Shown one piece after another: positions 1-41,276 of a DNA stretch of 64,000 bases (positions are counted from its first letter, which is position 1; each line of letters begins with the position of its first letter). The notes under the pieces were generated by a model. That model had not been told where the DNA came from. It saw only the letters and a program-made list of their open reading frames with translations, and did not search any database. The stretch lies in NCBI RefSeq assembly GCF_024868665.1, contig NC_079900.1:16337759-16401758 (forward strand). The letters run 5' to 3'. This stretch comes from Triplophysa rosa (Eukaryota; Chordata; Actinopteri; Cypriniformes; Nemacheilidae). A program made the translations under genes and the position numbers.

Positions 1-1185
1 AATTTTGCCAGAGGGATGGGAGAAGTTTACATTCCAGCCTCATTCCGCTCCATTCGTTTGCAGCCGGGTTGAGCTGCTCTTGTCTTTGGCGTTCTATGAG
101 CTCTTTGATTTAGAGGTTACTCATCTCTTCGGGGCGTTGTTATGAGTCATCCGAACACCTCCTGACCTCTCGCCAAACTGCCATGTCTGCGTGACGTGGC
201 TACTGGTGCTCCGAATAATTGCGGTCTTTAAGACGCGGCCGTCCGAAAACAAACATTACATTTTCCCGTCCTTGTGCTTTACCGAGAGCAGAGTCGCGCC
301 AGGGGCCAGGGTGGTGCGGGCCTGCGCCTTGCTGCCAAATCGCACCGTAAAAGCCACAACAGGTCTCGAATGTGCCTCGGGTCTCAGTGGCCTTAAATGG
401 AAACCTGCTCCACCCACAATGCACTTCTCTCAGTAAAGCCTCAGAATGAAGGATGAGATCCATCCAACTACAGTGTGTCTTTTTCAGTCAAGAGTGATGA
501 ATGCACCTACATGACGCTTTATTCCAAAGGATTACGCTCTAAGCGTTTTGTCCTCCCTTTTTAATGTGAAGTATTTTTTTTTTGTTTGTTCTTAGCTCTG
601 GCAACCCTTTTGTCTTTTGTTTAAGCTTTTCAAGGTGGGATAATGTTGTCAGCACTGTTTATTTTGTGCTTGTGCTTTTGTTTATGGCTATTTGCGGTGT
701 TTGGGACGTTATGAGTGTGCATTCACGTGTGTAAAGACTTCTGTTGCTTTGTCCTTGGTGAAATCTTGACTTTGAGTGTGTGAATGGCCGCTTCCTTACG
801 ACCAGATGTCAAATGTGAAAAATGCTTCTCTCCTTTGCTTCGGTTAGTTATAATTCAGTTTTATGATTGGATCAAGACAAGCTGCAGCTCTGTCTACGAA
901 GCAGATTCATGAAGTGATATAATAATAATTTCTATTTTAATAATGACATCTACAAGAGAAGTGTTTCTGCGCTGACAGGGAAAGCTCTGGGATGGGTGTC
1001 CAGGGCATAGCAACACTAAAGAAAACACAAAGTCAGTTAATCATTTCCCTGCAATCGCTGGCGTATGTTTTGTCTGATGATAGCCAGTGACTAATGCCAC
1101 ATGAAATGCTAGAGATAAGTATGTGTTTGTATGTGATGGTTTGGACCACTCGCAAGACATAATGTCTCTACTCTGTCATTTGCAG
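1..1185 (+). other. tnrc18: Probable tnrc18 upstream intron (partial)
   Basis: The stretch ends in a pyrimidine-rich tract and AG at 1184-1185, directly before a recognisable tnrc18 exon. Neither strand gives a product resembling the tnrc18 N-terminus or another known protein. The ORFs here are short and show no conserved motif. I read it as the 3' part of a long 5' intron; the first exons, including the start codon, should lie left of the window. Confidence 0.7.
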
Positions 1186-30010
<28,825 letters not shown>

Positions 30011-31055
30011 GAAACAAATGAGACGTGTGGAGCAAAAGGAGTGAAATCGGATACAAGAGCTAGACAGTTGTACTGGCTTTACTCAAAGCCCAACTAGAAG
30101 AAACTCTGACCGAGATAAATATGTTGGAGGGTCCGTTTGATTGCACGTCATTTCAAACACAAGGTTTTCATGGAAATCGCTCAGTATTGTATTGTAACTA
30201 TACGTATATCGCAATTGTGTTTGACCTGGAGCACCTTGTGTATGCGTTGTTTTGATCCACTGACCTGATTGTGGTGGACGAACTGTGATGGTCCTTCGAC
30301 TTGAAGAATCTCCAAGCTGAAGCGAGAATGTGTCAAACAAAGTGAAAACGTGTCAGAAAGGTCAATTGCATCAGTACTGCAGTGTTCTTTTGTCCCACCC
30401 GTCACCGGTGCGCCTGGAATGGAGGTGACACCATTTCTACGGGACTCATTGTGCAGGGTGAGAGGACCTGCATAGAACCAGCTTCCTCTGCCCTTGGGCC
30501 AGCGTCCGGAAAGAGTAATTTAACCTGACAGGCCCATGTCACACTTGCCGTTCCTATCCGTCCAGGGAGCTGTCGCTAGTAAAACCCTGCCAGAACTTCA
30601 AGGGACGGGGATGGCTTATGAAATTGGAAAGATAATATAACGCTATATGTAACGTGTTGGCCTGCGCGAGGAGTACTTAAAAGAAACATCTCCCCCCGCT
30701 TCACAACCCAAGGACAGAACTGTGGTCTACGAGCCTTCGAGGACTGTTTATTAACAGGAAAGTGTGAGTCACTTTTCCGCTAAGCAGACCAAAAGACCTA
30801 TGATAATATTTATGCGAGTCGTCTTTGCTCACCACCGAGGCGGTTTCTTTATATGAGTCAAGGGCTCTACTTGGACAGAACCGATTCTGAAGTTGTGACC
30901 CATTTGTAAATACATGCATACAAGCTATATACGATACGGACAAATATATTTTATTTTCTTGTACCATAGATTTATGTGACAGTAATTTTTTTAAAGAAGC
31001 AAAAGATAAAAGAAGCTTTAATAAACTGTGAATAAAATTTCAAATACAAGTATCA
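30011..31055 (+). other. tnrc18: tnrc18 3' UTR (shortest plausible extent)
   Basis: Follows the stop codon with no recognised repeat and runs to a pair of AATAAA signals at 31020-31025 and 31031-31036. Poly(A) cleavage would be expected about 10-25 nt beyond. The end is inferred; a longer form ending near 33650 is possible. Confidence 0.6.
31020..31036 (+). terminator. tnrc18 proximal poly(A) signals
   Basis: Two AATAAA hexamers, 11 bases apart, about 1.0 kb after the tnrc18 stop codon. Confidence 0.6.
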
Positions 31056-32944
31056 GGAACTAGGTTTAGAGTAAAGATCTTGTAAGACGTTACTGGAACC
31101 TATCTCAGATGCCCACTACATTGACGACAACGTAATGTAATGTTATCTTGATATCAATGCTACTATTACAGGACAGATAGTTTTGTGGGATTTGACAGTG
31201 TTCAGAGCCAGTTTTCCCATAATGCATTTTTACAACAGAAAGCACTTCAATTCTGCCCCTTAGTCTTACATGGGACAGACATTTTGACAATCCCATTGCA
31301 GGTGGACTCTAAATCTTCTCTCATTGTGTCTCAGGGTCACTGAGAGATGGAGAATTTTAAAGCACCATATAATCAGGCCGTGTCTATTTTACTTGACTTT
31401 TCCCACTTTTGTAGAACTATCCCCCCACTCTTCCCCACAGAAAGCAATTACATCTCATGCATGAAAGCACTTTCTTAGAGTAAACTAATGGCAGAGCGAA
31501 TCAGAGTGGAGGCACAAGCGTTATCTGTATATACCACAGTTGAAAGCCGTCATGCCTTCCTGTGTTCTCTCGATCTCAACTTTTATGGCAGGATTTTTCT
31601 GGTTCATGGCCTTAATAGCCTTAACCTTGGTCCCTAAAAGCTGCCACATGCTGGCAAAATCAAAGAATATTGTCTTTGAAAATATGTCCCGCTGATTGAT
31701 ATTGTGTTCCCAAGAAAGTGCCATCGCTCGAAAGAGTGCTGTTAGGACCAGACTACGTATTCGCTGCTTCTCTAATCAAGACCAGTCAAATGTATTTGAT
31801 TTGTGGCATCATTATGTGCCCAACACCCTGTTGTTCAGCCTAGAAAATGTGTTATTTTCCTTAATTGTGACTTCGGTTGTGCCTCATTTAAATGCTTCAG
31901 AGGAGGTATGAATGTCTTTTCAAGATGTGTTAGTCAAATGTTTAGGGTTTTTGGTTACGCAAAAAAATTTGAATGTTTTTTTTTTTTTTAAGTTGTATGC
32001 TTACATTGGTATTCATGACATGTGGCTCCAATTGATTTCTGCAGTTGCCTTGTTCTCTGTATGTTTACTTTTCTGTTTATTTCTAGCCAAGTTTTGTAGC
32101 TTCAATTTTCTTTCTACCTCCTACTTTGGTTCAGCATTTCATGATACTTTTTAAACTCATGAAAAATATGATCATTGCTATTTTACGTCTATTGCCACGA
32201 ATACTCCTCTGTCTCTGTGAATGTAGGATACTTCCTGATTCTTTCTGTTGTTTTTATGTTTTCCCCGTTTTTGGAGGGAGGCTGGAGAGATCTAGAAGCG
32301 TACAGACACTAGAGACTTCCGGTCTGAACGTTTGGAACATTTTTGGCCTACTCAGTATTTCCAAATTCCTTTATATTGTAGAAACGTGTTGACACTATTA
32401 CGTACGGCGATAACGATAAATGTCGAAATTGTTTTTTATTCATGTACCGTTCAAATAACATTGCCCAATCTCTCTTAAAGAGATGATTTTTCTTGTTGAT
32501 ATTCAATAGGTTGTATTTTTAATGTTTCGAGTGTTTGGTCTTGGGGTTTAAAGGTGTATTCAGCCTATTCCGACTGTTTTTCTAAGTCACCTAATTTGGT
32601 TGAGAATTGTCCACACACCCAAGCTAATTCACATGCCAAATGATTCTAAAATGCACAGGAAATCTAATGCAACGCATAAGTGAATCGACACAATCTTTGA
32701 ATTTATTTTGTGTTGCCTGTTTAACCAGTTAAACCAATTTAAGTGCCCCTGAAAAGAGCGTTTACTCCGAGCTTGAGTCAAGCTGTAAAGCACTTTTAGA
32801 GTATTTTTGTCTGCATGTTTTAGAAATGGCATATATGCTTCTTGGAAAAATAATAGAGCAATCGGCAGAAAAAGTATATTTTGCTTATTGTGATGTGTAG
32901 TGTAAAGTGAACGGAGATACGAGTCCATCCTTTTTCCCCTTACG

Positions 32945-32961
32945 GTGACCTCTGCTGGTAG
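32945..32961 (-). promoter_or_regulatory. CTCF-like motif
   Basis: On the - strand it reads CTACCAGCAGAGGTCAC, one important base away from the CCASYAGRKGGC consensus. Sequence match only. Confidence 0.4.
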
Positions 32962-33627
32962 CACACGTGGATTGAATTGGTGATGTACTCTGCTTCTTGT
33001 CCAGGGTCTGTTTGAGTGTCTTATGATGTTTAAGGTTTAACTGGCATATTACAGAAAACGGTGTATAGCCGAATAGAAGCTAAATAGACTTCACTGTTGT
33101 TTGCATGATTCTGTTCAACCTTTTACTTTTTTGTTTTCTTTATGACATTCCCCCTCTCAGAACAATGGCCCTCCATGCTTAATGTGCAATACTGCTGAAT
33201 TTGGATTCTGTGAGGTAGCTGCTAGTGAGGGAAGGAGTGTGTACATGAATGTGGGAGATGAGAGAAAGTTAGTGTGGACTGGAGGCTGGTCCTTCACTGG
33301 TCTTCATCTGCTGTTCCTTCAGCATCGGTAAGGTCCTGTTTTGATGAAAAAAGATGAAAAATTATAGTTTTGAAATTATTATTTGAAATTTTAAAGCATC
33401 AAGGTTTTGTAAATGATCCTTTTATGAGAGGGGGAGATAAGTATGGATATACTTTGTACACATTTAATCTTGTAAAAAAAAAATTTTTTTTAATTAAACT
33501 GACATTAATGATTGCTGTTGACTTGTGCGTAAACTTGATGGGATATGATTTGTATTTTTTTACACACACAACCAGCATTATCAGTGTTTTTCGATTCTTT
33601 TAGTATCTCAGTATTTTCTAGTTCATC

Positions 33628-33633
33628 AATAAA
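33628..33633 (+). terminator. Possible distal poly(A) signal for tnrc18
   Basis: AATAAA within TTCATCAATAAACGTCATG, 3.6 kb after the stop codon. It is supported only by the hexamer and the repeat-poor sequence before it. Confidence 0.3.
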
Positions 33634-33660
33634 CGTCATGAAATGAAATTGGCTCTTTTG

Positions 33661-36600
33661 TTTTCTGTATGTTTGAGTGCATTAAAGTCTGAGATGTGCA
33701 ATGTTAATCCCCCATGTGTCCATATATGGATTACTTCAGAAAAACGTGTGAAGTGTTTCCAAGCCTTATGGGAGAACTGATATTAAGACGAGATGAGCTT
33801 TAGCAACCCCTGTCATTCATTGTGTAAGTGCTGTTTTTACCGAGGCTGCGTTGTCCTATGAGATGCTTCTAAAAGCCGAGCGATAAGATGTAGACCTCCG
33901 TCCTCCATGTGACCACATCATGGTTAAATTGGTCATGTGACAGAATTCATCCGACAACATGGTCTGCACCCTGTTCTGAATTGCATATTGATGTTGCATT
34001 GAGGAAAATTAATGTTGCTCTCCATGAAAATATTGTGGTTGATTGAATGTTATTTGTGTTATGGCAGTCCTTGAACCATTTAGCCGGGCGTGGAATGTTT
34101 TTATCCCCCTCCCTATGAAAATCCCATTTCTGAAAGGCCGTTTTTCTGCATGCGTGATGAATCATTGCCTGCTATATACTGTTCACAGTGGTACGATGGA
34201 TTTAAAAGGTCACCCGAGTGTTTTGTTAGGCAAGAGGTGGTTTCTGAATCCCCCCTGTGAGCAATCACATTCATCAGAATACTGTTTTAGTGCTTCCTGG
34301 AACAATTTACAGCACTGTTGTTTGCATTAAGGCTGGACTCATTCAGCTAAAAACACAACAGCATGTGAATTCTCTATTCATGATTGTATTATTAAGAGGA
34401 AAAATACGTTTCCTGACCAATTAAGTGACCAGGAGAGTCTTGTTTGCAGCGGAGACCATATTCAATTTTCTTTGAATGAACTACCTTACTGCCAAAATTA
34501 GACTTTACACTGTATACACACTGATCTTTCGACTTGCATGGTGAGACACGACTAAACTTCTCTTTTGGGAATTTCAGTTGCTTTAGTCTTTTAAAAAAAG
34601 GATTATATTTAAAGTGCTTGTGAAATCTGAATGAATGCTTGCATCGACTTGCCATAGGTTGTGTTGAATTTAAGACCTCTTGGTCCATTTGTTCTCCAAG
34701 AGCTTGTCTGAAAGGAAAATTTCTCAATTTCCATTAACGGCGCAGATGAGATTTGAAAAGGCATCGCTTTGATTTTGCCTGTAGTGGCATAAAATTAGCA
34801 TAATGCAATCTAATGGAAGTGCTTCCTAATTTTATTACTGACAAACTGCATATTCAGCTACACATCATCAATTCTCCTATATTCTTTTTTTCGTGTACAA
34901 AATTAGCAAAAAACAACATTCACGAGCTACATGACTGCAGAATGCATTTAACATAAACATTTGCGTTGGCAGGACCGAAGGGTTTTACGATCCTCTACTT
35001 TCATAAACACAATGGAAAACAAATCTCTCTATACTTCCAGGGTAAAGACAGGGTTCCATTCAAACTACCTGCTGCTTTGTCATTTCACAACTCGAGTCAA
35101 CGCATCAGAACGCAGGCACTTTTCATATCGATCGCGTTTGTAAAATGTATTGTTGTTTAAAGAGATCTACTTCTCTTTGACTTTGGCTCCACAATAACCA
35201 GCAGCAACATGCAATCTCCAGAACAGCGACTGCTTCGTTCTGCGTCTTTTGTGTGAATACTGCATTCAATCCTGTAAGAAATTACCATTTCTAATGGCTT
35301 CCCTAATCTCTTCTGCTAGTGCTTTCATCACGCGAGAGACTTCCATAACGCTCTTGTGTGTTATTATTTAGAGGTGAAATTTCAAGGAATTTCATTTAAA
35401 TAAATGAAAGAATGAGAGGCTCAATAATGTTCAGTGGCTCCGACTGCATGTGAAAACGAAAAACAGCCAAAGAAATATGCTCAAGGGGTTAACAAACTGC
35501 AAAAAAAGGCAAAACAAATGAAACTTATTATTATTAAGAACAGTTCAGCAGCCTTGCGGGAGTCAACCGCCACTGCTAAAGCAATTAACCCCTCCAATAA
35601 ACCCACCAAAGGCCAAAGTCTTTCTGTCCTTGGACTAGCTGATCCTCCGTCTGAAAAAGCCGCGGCGCAACGCGAAGAGTCATTATGCTAATAGGACCTA
35701 AAAAGCAGAAAGCAGCCATGCAATATTCATACCCTCTCTCATGATAAACTATTCTGGAGTCACTTAGCTGGAATGCTCATTTAACGAACTGAGGCATGGA
35801 ACAATTAAAGTGTGCTGAACGATAGAGGCATACTGTGATGGAGAGCTTGTCAACTCAATCTCTCACCAGGGATGCCATTTGAAGTTCTGCACACTAATGC
35901 TTGACTTGCCTGCACACTTCTCAATAGCCAGGGTCCATTTTGTGTCTTGCATCACCAAGGCCAACATAAAATGGCCTCTGGATTGAAGTGCTGTGATTTT
36001 CGCTGTCCACGTCGACCGGTGAACAAAAAAATCACAGTTTGGGGATTGCGTTCAACATTAAGGTCCCTAGAGCAAATGTCCTCCATATTGCTTAGAGCAT
36101 TTGACCATTTATGACCCATTAAAATGATTGCAGTATAAAAACAACATTTACAGGCAGTCTTGCTCCATCAGTATAAAAGGGAAAGTGGAATAATTCGAAA
36201 GCGATTGGTGGGTGGAAAATCTCTCCGTTTCGGTGAGCCTCTGTGCTCTTTTTGTGCTCAGTAAGCTGGTCAGTAGTGCTGGTCAAAGCCCTGAATCTCT
36301 GCCTTACTTTATTACTGTATATGCTGAGAGCAAGCAAGATGACCGTTGGCTAAACCGGGACCTGATCCTGTCACTGCCCATATTGCTCTCCAGACTGCTT
36401 AACTTTCAGCATGAGCCAGGATTTACGGTAGCATGAAACTGCTCTCCAGAGTCTCCGGAGCGCAGCAATCACCGTCTCAGCATTAAGACCAAAAGAGACG
36501 ACACTCGGTGCAAACCTGTGTGTGCATGTTTGAAATAACCACGAAATGTGTGCAATGACCCTTGGCTCCTCACCGGAGAGCTATTTGCCTTGTTGTTACA

Positions 36601-38140
36601 ATAGCCTGCTGTGCAGATACATTAGTGGCCAACTCCTCCATTCCCACTGTCATTAAATCTCTTTGCACCTATTGTGGAGAAAAACAGACACCCAGAGCCT
36701 GTCATGTTGGATCATTTTGCAATCTGTTTTCGGTAAAAGCGGAACTGAAAGCTATGAATGCCCAGTTTTCAAACGTTAAAAGACGTCTTCGAAATGCTTG
36801 GTTGACATCGCACAGTTTTATAGTAAAATTACACATTGCATGATGGGAGTGAATCATGTATGTCTGTGCTATGCAACCCTCAAAGGACTGAACTAATTAC
36901 CAGACTTCATAATGAAAAATGCAGTCAAGCGGTTCCAATTTGTTTCACAGTACTTCATTAGAAAAGGACGTTTGTTGAGCTACACACTGACATGCAGATG
37001 TATTCACTCTTATGAGCGCATATCTACTGCATATTAGGCATATGCGCCATTAAAACCAAAGAGGCAAAACCTATTTCGATCATTATATGGTTTCCCACTT
37101 GGCACAGTTTTTCTTCATCTCTGCTCCCACTCTTGCATATGAGATGATTAATGTTGCACGCAGCTCACGTCGGTGATTTCTCGGCAATGAAGCAACGAGC
37201 TGCACATGCTTTGCTATTGATTGCAACAACATCATCATCAACAACATCGCCGGCGCTGGCAATAAACAGCAGGGCAGGTTCGCTAAAGTTGACTTATGGA
37301 GGGGAAAATATGAGTTGAAAAGCCAAGCCCCAGCACGAACCAGACGACCGGAAATCAAAGTGAGCGAAAGGCAGTTTAGAAGAGGGGGGTGATTGCAGTG
37401 CTTGGATCAAGAGCCATTACGTTGTACAAAATGGGGCCTTCGAACCCTGCAGAGCAGATTGCCAATTGATGTGGACTGAAGAAAGGCCGGGTGGGCTAAA
37501 ACACAGAGCTATCGCCGTGACGACTGCCTCTCCTGCCACTTCGCTATCAAGTCACCGTTAACAAATTACTGCCGATCTATCTGGAATTAGCCACCGGGGC
37601 CCCAGCTTTGATGGGGCCGATCGACAGAGGTGTTAATAAAGGCTGTTCACCTCGTCTAGCTGTGGCAATTGTGAGGACGAGAGCTGAACAATAATCAGGA
37701 TCTGCGCGTCGCACACACCTGGGAGGGCTTGTCTTTGAAGAGGGCCATTTAACAGTAATTCTGGCTCTGTGTTGCAGAGAATGGTTTGCTGTCGGTGGGG
37801 GCTAAGTCTGTCACGCCCCTTCAGTTGGTTGTTGAGAAGAAGAAAATCGTCTGGAGGAGAATTGTTGCCCGGTGTCTCAAAAGAGTCGGCAAACCAGGCA
37901 ATCAAAGGACAGTTTCTCTGGCATCCATCAAGGTCTGTCCCAGAATTAAGTGCTTTTACGCGGGGAATCACTTCAAATCTGTTTATCTTCACTCTGTCTA
38001 ATGAACATTTTGGCGTTTGGGCTGTCACTGTTTTAAAAGGTGGGATGTAATGATGCGCAAACTCAATTGCTGGTGTGCGCTGGCTGTTATTCTGTAGAGA
38101 CGCTCACAAAAACTAGACTAGGATGCTATTACTTTTCCTT
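33661..38140. other. Intergenic, repeat-poor, possible conserved non-coding elements
   Basis: No protein gene or transposon recognised over 4.5 kb. Composition is balanced and free of MITE signatures, unlike the flanks. The segments 35690-36110, 36180-36480 and 37440-37760 look most like slowly evolving enhancer DNA. Function is inferred only from appearance and needs cross-species alignment. Confidence 0.4.
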
Positions 38141-38149
38141 AAAAAGGTG

Positions 38150-38545
38150 TCATGGTTCATTTAGGCCACATCCACATGAAGCCCTATCCTATCTTTTTTT
38201 CCCTTTTCACCGCTAAACCTACTCAAAACGATGTATAAATGTCAAATCAGTAAGTGTCGCTGTAATTCTGTCACAGAGATGCACTAAAAACGAAGAAGAC
38301 CACTTGGAGCATGCGCATAAAGTTTGCGTGCTGGGGTGACGACGTCAAAGTTTCAAAAAATATACGTATTGGCTGTACACACGAAAACACAACGGTGGCG
38401 TTTTCAGATTTATCCATTAAAAAAATTGCCGTTTCAGGCTCCCAAAACGCCGGATCCGTGTGGATGAAACGCCGATACGATACAAAATCTTTACATATAC
38501 AGCTAAACGCGTCTCCGTGTGGATTAACGTGTGGTTAGCTCGTAA
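38150..38545. repeat. Probable degraded MITE
   Basis: One end reads GGCCACATCCACATGAAG and the other, in reverse, CCACACGTTAATCCACACGG; both share CCACA-rich ends. The interior has CG-containing motifs such as CGTGTGGATGAAACG that recur near the right end. This resembles a cyprinid hAT-like MITE, but no clean target duplication was found. Confidence 0.5.
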
Positions 38546-38884
38546 ACCTGTGCGGGGCGGGGCTCCTTTTGGAAACAAAACTTAAATGAAAATATACTGT
38601 TGAATCATGAACATTGTATATGTCTTTCTGAAACCTCATATGTGCAAATTTGCTGTTTTTCAGGGAAGGGAAACAACTTTTCCAGAAACGATTTACAAAA
38701 CCCAGTGACAAACATAAAGGGTGACTAATAATGATGATTTATGGTAAAAAATTTAAAATCAAGAAATATGGAGATACAAGGTTTCAAAAGGACAGCAGCG
38801 ATATGTAAAAATAGAACATTTTATCACAGACAAAATGTGAGTGTGGGGACAAATTTGTCCCGACGATCTGTGTTTGTGTTAAGC

Positions 38885-39105
38885 CAACCTGATCTCACGG
38901 GAATTCGTAACTATTTTACGAACTGGCTAATTCGTATAAATTTGTATGATGTGAATCATCCAAAAACATGTGATTAATAGAAAAATGTCATACTGAATCC
39001 CCTCAGTCAGTGGCGCGAAAGCAAATAGTACTAAAAAGTAAGATCAAGATTGTACGAATTCATACGAATTACTAAAATAGCTACGAATTCCTATAAGAAT
39101 GTGTT
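38885..39105. repeat. AATTCGTA-rich inverted-repeat element
   Basis: The left arm has GGAATTCGTAACTATTTTAC; the right arm reversed has GGAATTCGTAGCTATTTTAG. The AATTCGTA motif occurs several times in both orientations. Probably a small DNA transposon derivative. Confidence 0.65.
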
Positions 39106-40706
39106 GTTTTTAGCATGTTTAGTATAGGCTACAACAAAATACTCTTTTCACTCAATACCTTATAAGTCTGAATTGGAAATAAAAACGTGTTTTCATTACA
39201 TCTTAACTCTTTTTTTCTATTCCCTCGTTTCCAGGATGTGCTTTTAAAATGTTTCGATCGCGTAAGACATTTTCTTTGTACTGCTTCATATTAAAGGATT
39301 GCGTGTACGACTGCTGTGCTCTCAAATGACTCACTATCTGGTTATTATCTGATAAAAGCGTTTCCAGCAAGATCAACTGAAAAGACTTGCGGTGCAGCTC
39401 CTTTCCCAGTAATAACAAAGGGTGCATTTTAAATATGAGGACTGAGGTAAGCCATGGTTCTGAATTTTAATCATATCCAGACGAATGCTTTCTTTACCTA
39501 AAGGAGGGCCTGTAAAATAAACGCTCTGAATTAATGTATCTTGCCTGAAGGGGTTACGGATCCCGGTCCGGTGAGATCTATTGACTCCATCTCAAAGATT
39601 CTGACAGTCAGACACGAGACCCAGAGGAAGGCCCCATCGAGCTCCTCCGCCCCAGTGCCACAGCACCCCTGAAGAGAACAAACAGAGAAGAAGATGCTGT
39701 CAGCACCTATCCTGCCTGGAGGTTCTTCATCTCCTCGCATTAGAAGATCCAGTCCACTGTAAACACACCTGAAGCGCTGAGCTTTATCCTCTGAACCGTG
39801 TGTTGAAAGCAGAGTTCAGTCGCCGATGACTGACACCAGGATGTGGAAAATAAGCGTGTTTCTCTTTATCATTCGACTGCCCTGTGGTGCCAGGCCTGCA
39901 GAGAGAGGTGGGTGGATTTCTGTCTCCGCTCCCTGCAGGCAGGTAGATGGCCACTGTGATGTTCAATCAGGTCTTGCGCAGCTCTGCACTTTCTAACATG
40001 AAAAGAATCTAATCCAGTCGCGTTGGTGTTTGTGTATTGTATAATTCACAGGCGCTGCAAAGAATGTAACATCTTCACCAGTCGTAACGGCAAACAGTGT
40101 TGAGGAAGCTACTTTGAAACCGTAGTTGGCAAGCTGCAGACTGTGGAAATATTACCACAATTCAAGCTAACAGGGTTGTTACATTTTTTTAATTACTGTT
40201 TCGTTTTCAATGTCATTTCATCAGTTTTTGTTACTTTTTATTTTGTGACTGTTAATTTTGGTTAGGCTTTTATTGTTCGTGTATTGTTTTGGTTTAATTG
40301 TAGCGCCCTGGATTTTGCTAAAGTTAATGTGATGTAGTTCAAGCATCGTCACCTTGGAATTATAAAGTTTCAAAATGTACACAATGTGAAGAAAAGACAT
40401 CACATAATGTAAATAAGTCACAGAATAAGAATAACTCAATTTTGATGAAGATGTCAGATAGAAACTTCCATAATTTCAAGGAGATTATATTAATATATAT
40501 ATATATTAATAGTTCATAAAGCGATGTTAAATTTATTATGGCTGTTTTATAATTGTTATCTTTTGTGTCGAATGACAGCACATTGCAAGGGTTTTCATTT
40601 CATTTTTTATTCATTCATTTTGATTAATTATTACTTTTATATTTTAGACATTGTTATCTTTTATATTTTTATAACATTAATGTGAATGAAAAACTAAAAG
40701 TAATTA
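39106..40706. other. Intergenic, no gene seen
   Basis: No coding signal recognised. An AT tract (TATATATATATATT-like) lies at about 40490-40510. The segment 39540-39960 is more GC-balanced, but no frame has a recognisable protein. Confidence 0.6.
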
Positions 40707-41276
40707 GTAACTTTTACAATAAGGTTGTATTTGTTAATATAAGTTACAATGAACTAACAATGAATAATACTTCTACAGCATTTATTTATCGTAGTTCATG
40801 TTATTTTCAGCATTTATTAATACATTTAAATTTAATGCAAGCATAAAGTTGCACAATGAACACACATGAACAATTATTTTTGCATTAACTAACATCAACA
40901 AAGATTAATAAATGCTAAAAAACTAAATTGTTCAGTAACATTAGTAAAATCATTAACTAACTATCAAAGGAATAGTTCACCTTCAAAATTCTGTCATCAT
41001 TTACTCACCCTCTTCAAACCTGTATGACTTTCTTTCTTCCGCAGAACACAGAAGAAGATATTTTAATGAATGTTGTTAACAGCCCCCCATTCACTTGCAT
41101 TGGTTACAATAGAAGTGAATCTATTACATTTTTCAAAATATCTTCTTTTGTGTTCTGCAGAAGAAAGAAAGTCTTACAGGTTTGAAATGATAAGAGGGCA
41201 TGTAAATGAAGACAGAATTTTAATTTTGAAGGTGAACTACTCCTTTAACAAATGCAACCTTAATGTAAAGTGTAAC
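40707..41276. mobile_element. MITE with terminal GTTACACTTTAC-type ends, split by a second element
   Basis: The left end reads GTAACTTTTACAATAAGGTT and the reversed right end GTTACACTTTACATTAAGGT; both continue into TTTGTTAA. The interior is interrupted at about 40970-41248 by a different MITE, so the host element was about 290 bp before insertion. Non-coding. Confidence 0.8.
40970..41248. repeat. Foldback MITE nested inside another MITE
   Basis: Starts AAAGGAATAGTTCACC and ends GGTGAACTACTCCTTT, a clear inverted pair. Inside are TTTCTTTCTTCCGCAGAACA and TTGTGTTCTGCAGAAGAAAG. Same family as the copies at 25.3 and 57.4 kb. It separates the two halves of the 40707-41276 element. Confidence 0.85.

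Larger units (their letters stand above)
31056..33660 (+). other. Possible extended tnrc18 3' UTR / intergenic
   Basis: No gene recognised. T-rich on the + strand, with few repeats and a further AATAAA at 33628-33633. This fits a long alternative 3' UTR but also plain intergenic DNA. A CTCF-like motif is at 32945-32961. Confidence 0.35.

Noticed and set aside
191..463. Short frames on both strands near the left edge as a possible upstream tnrc18 exon
   Set aside because: The translations do not resemble the TNRC18 N-terminus and lack matching splice sites.
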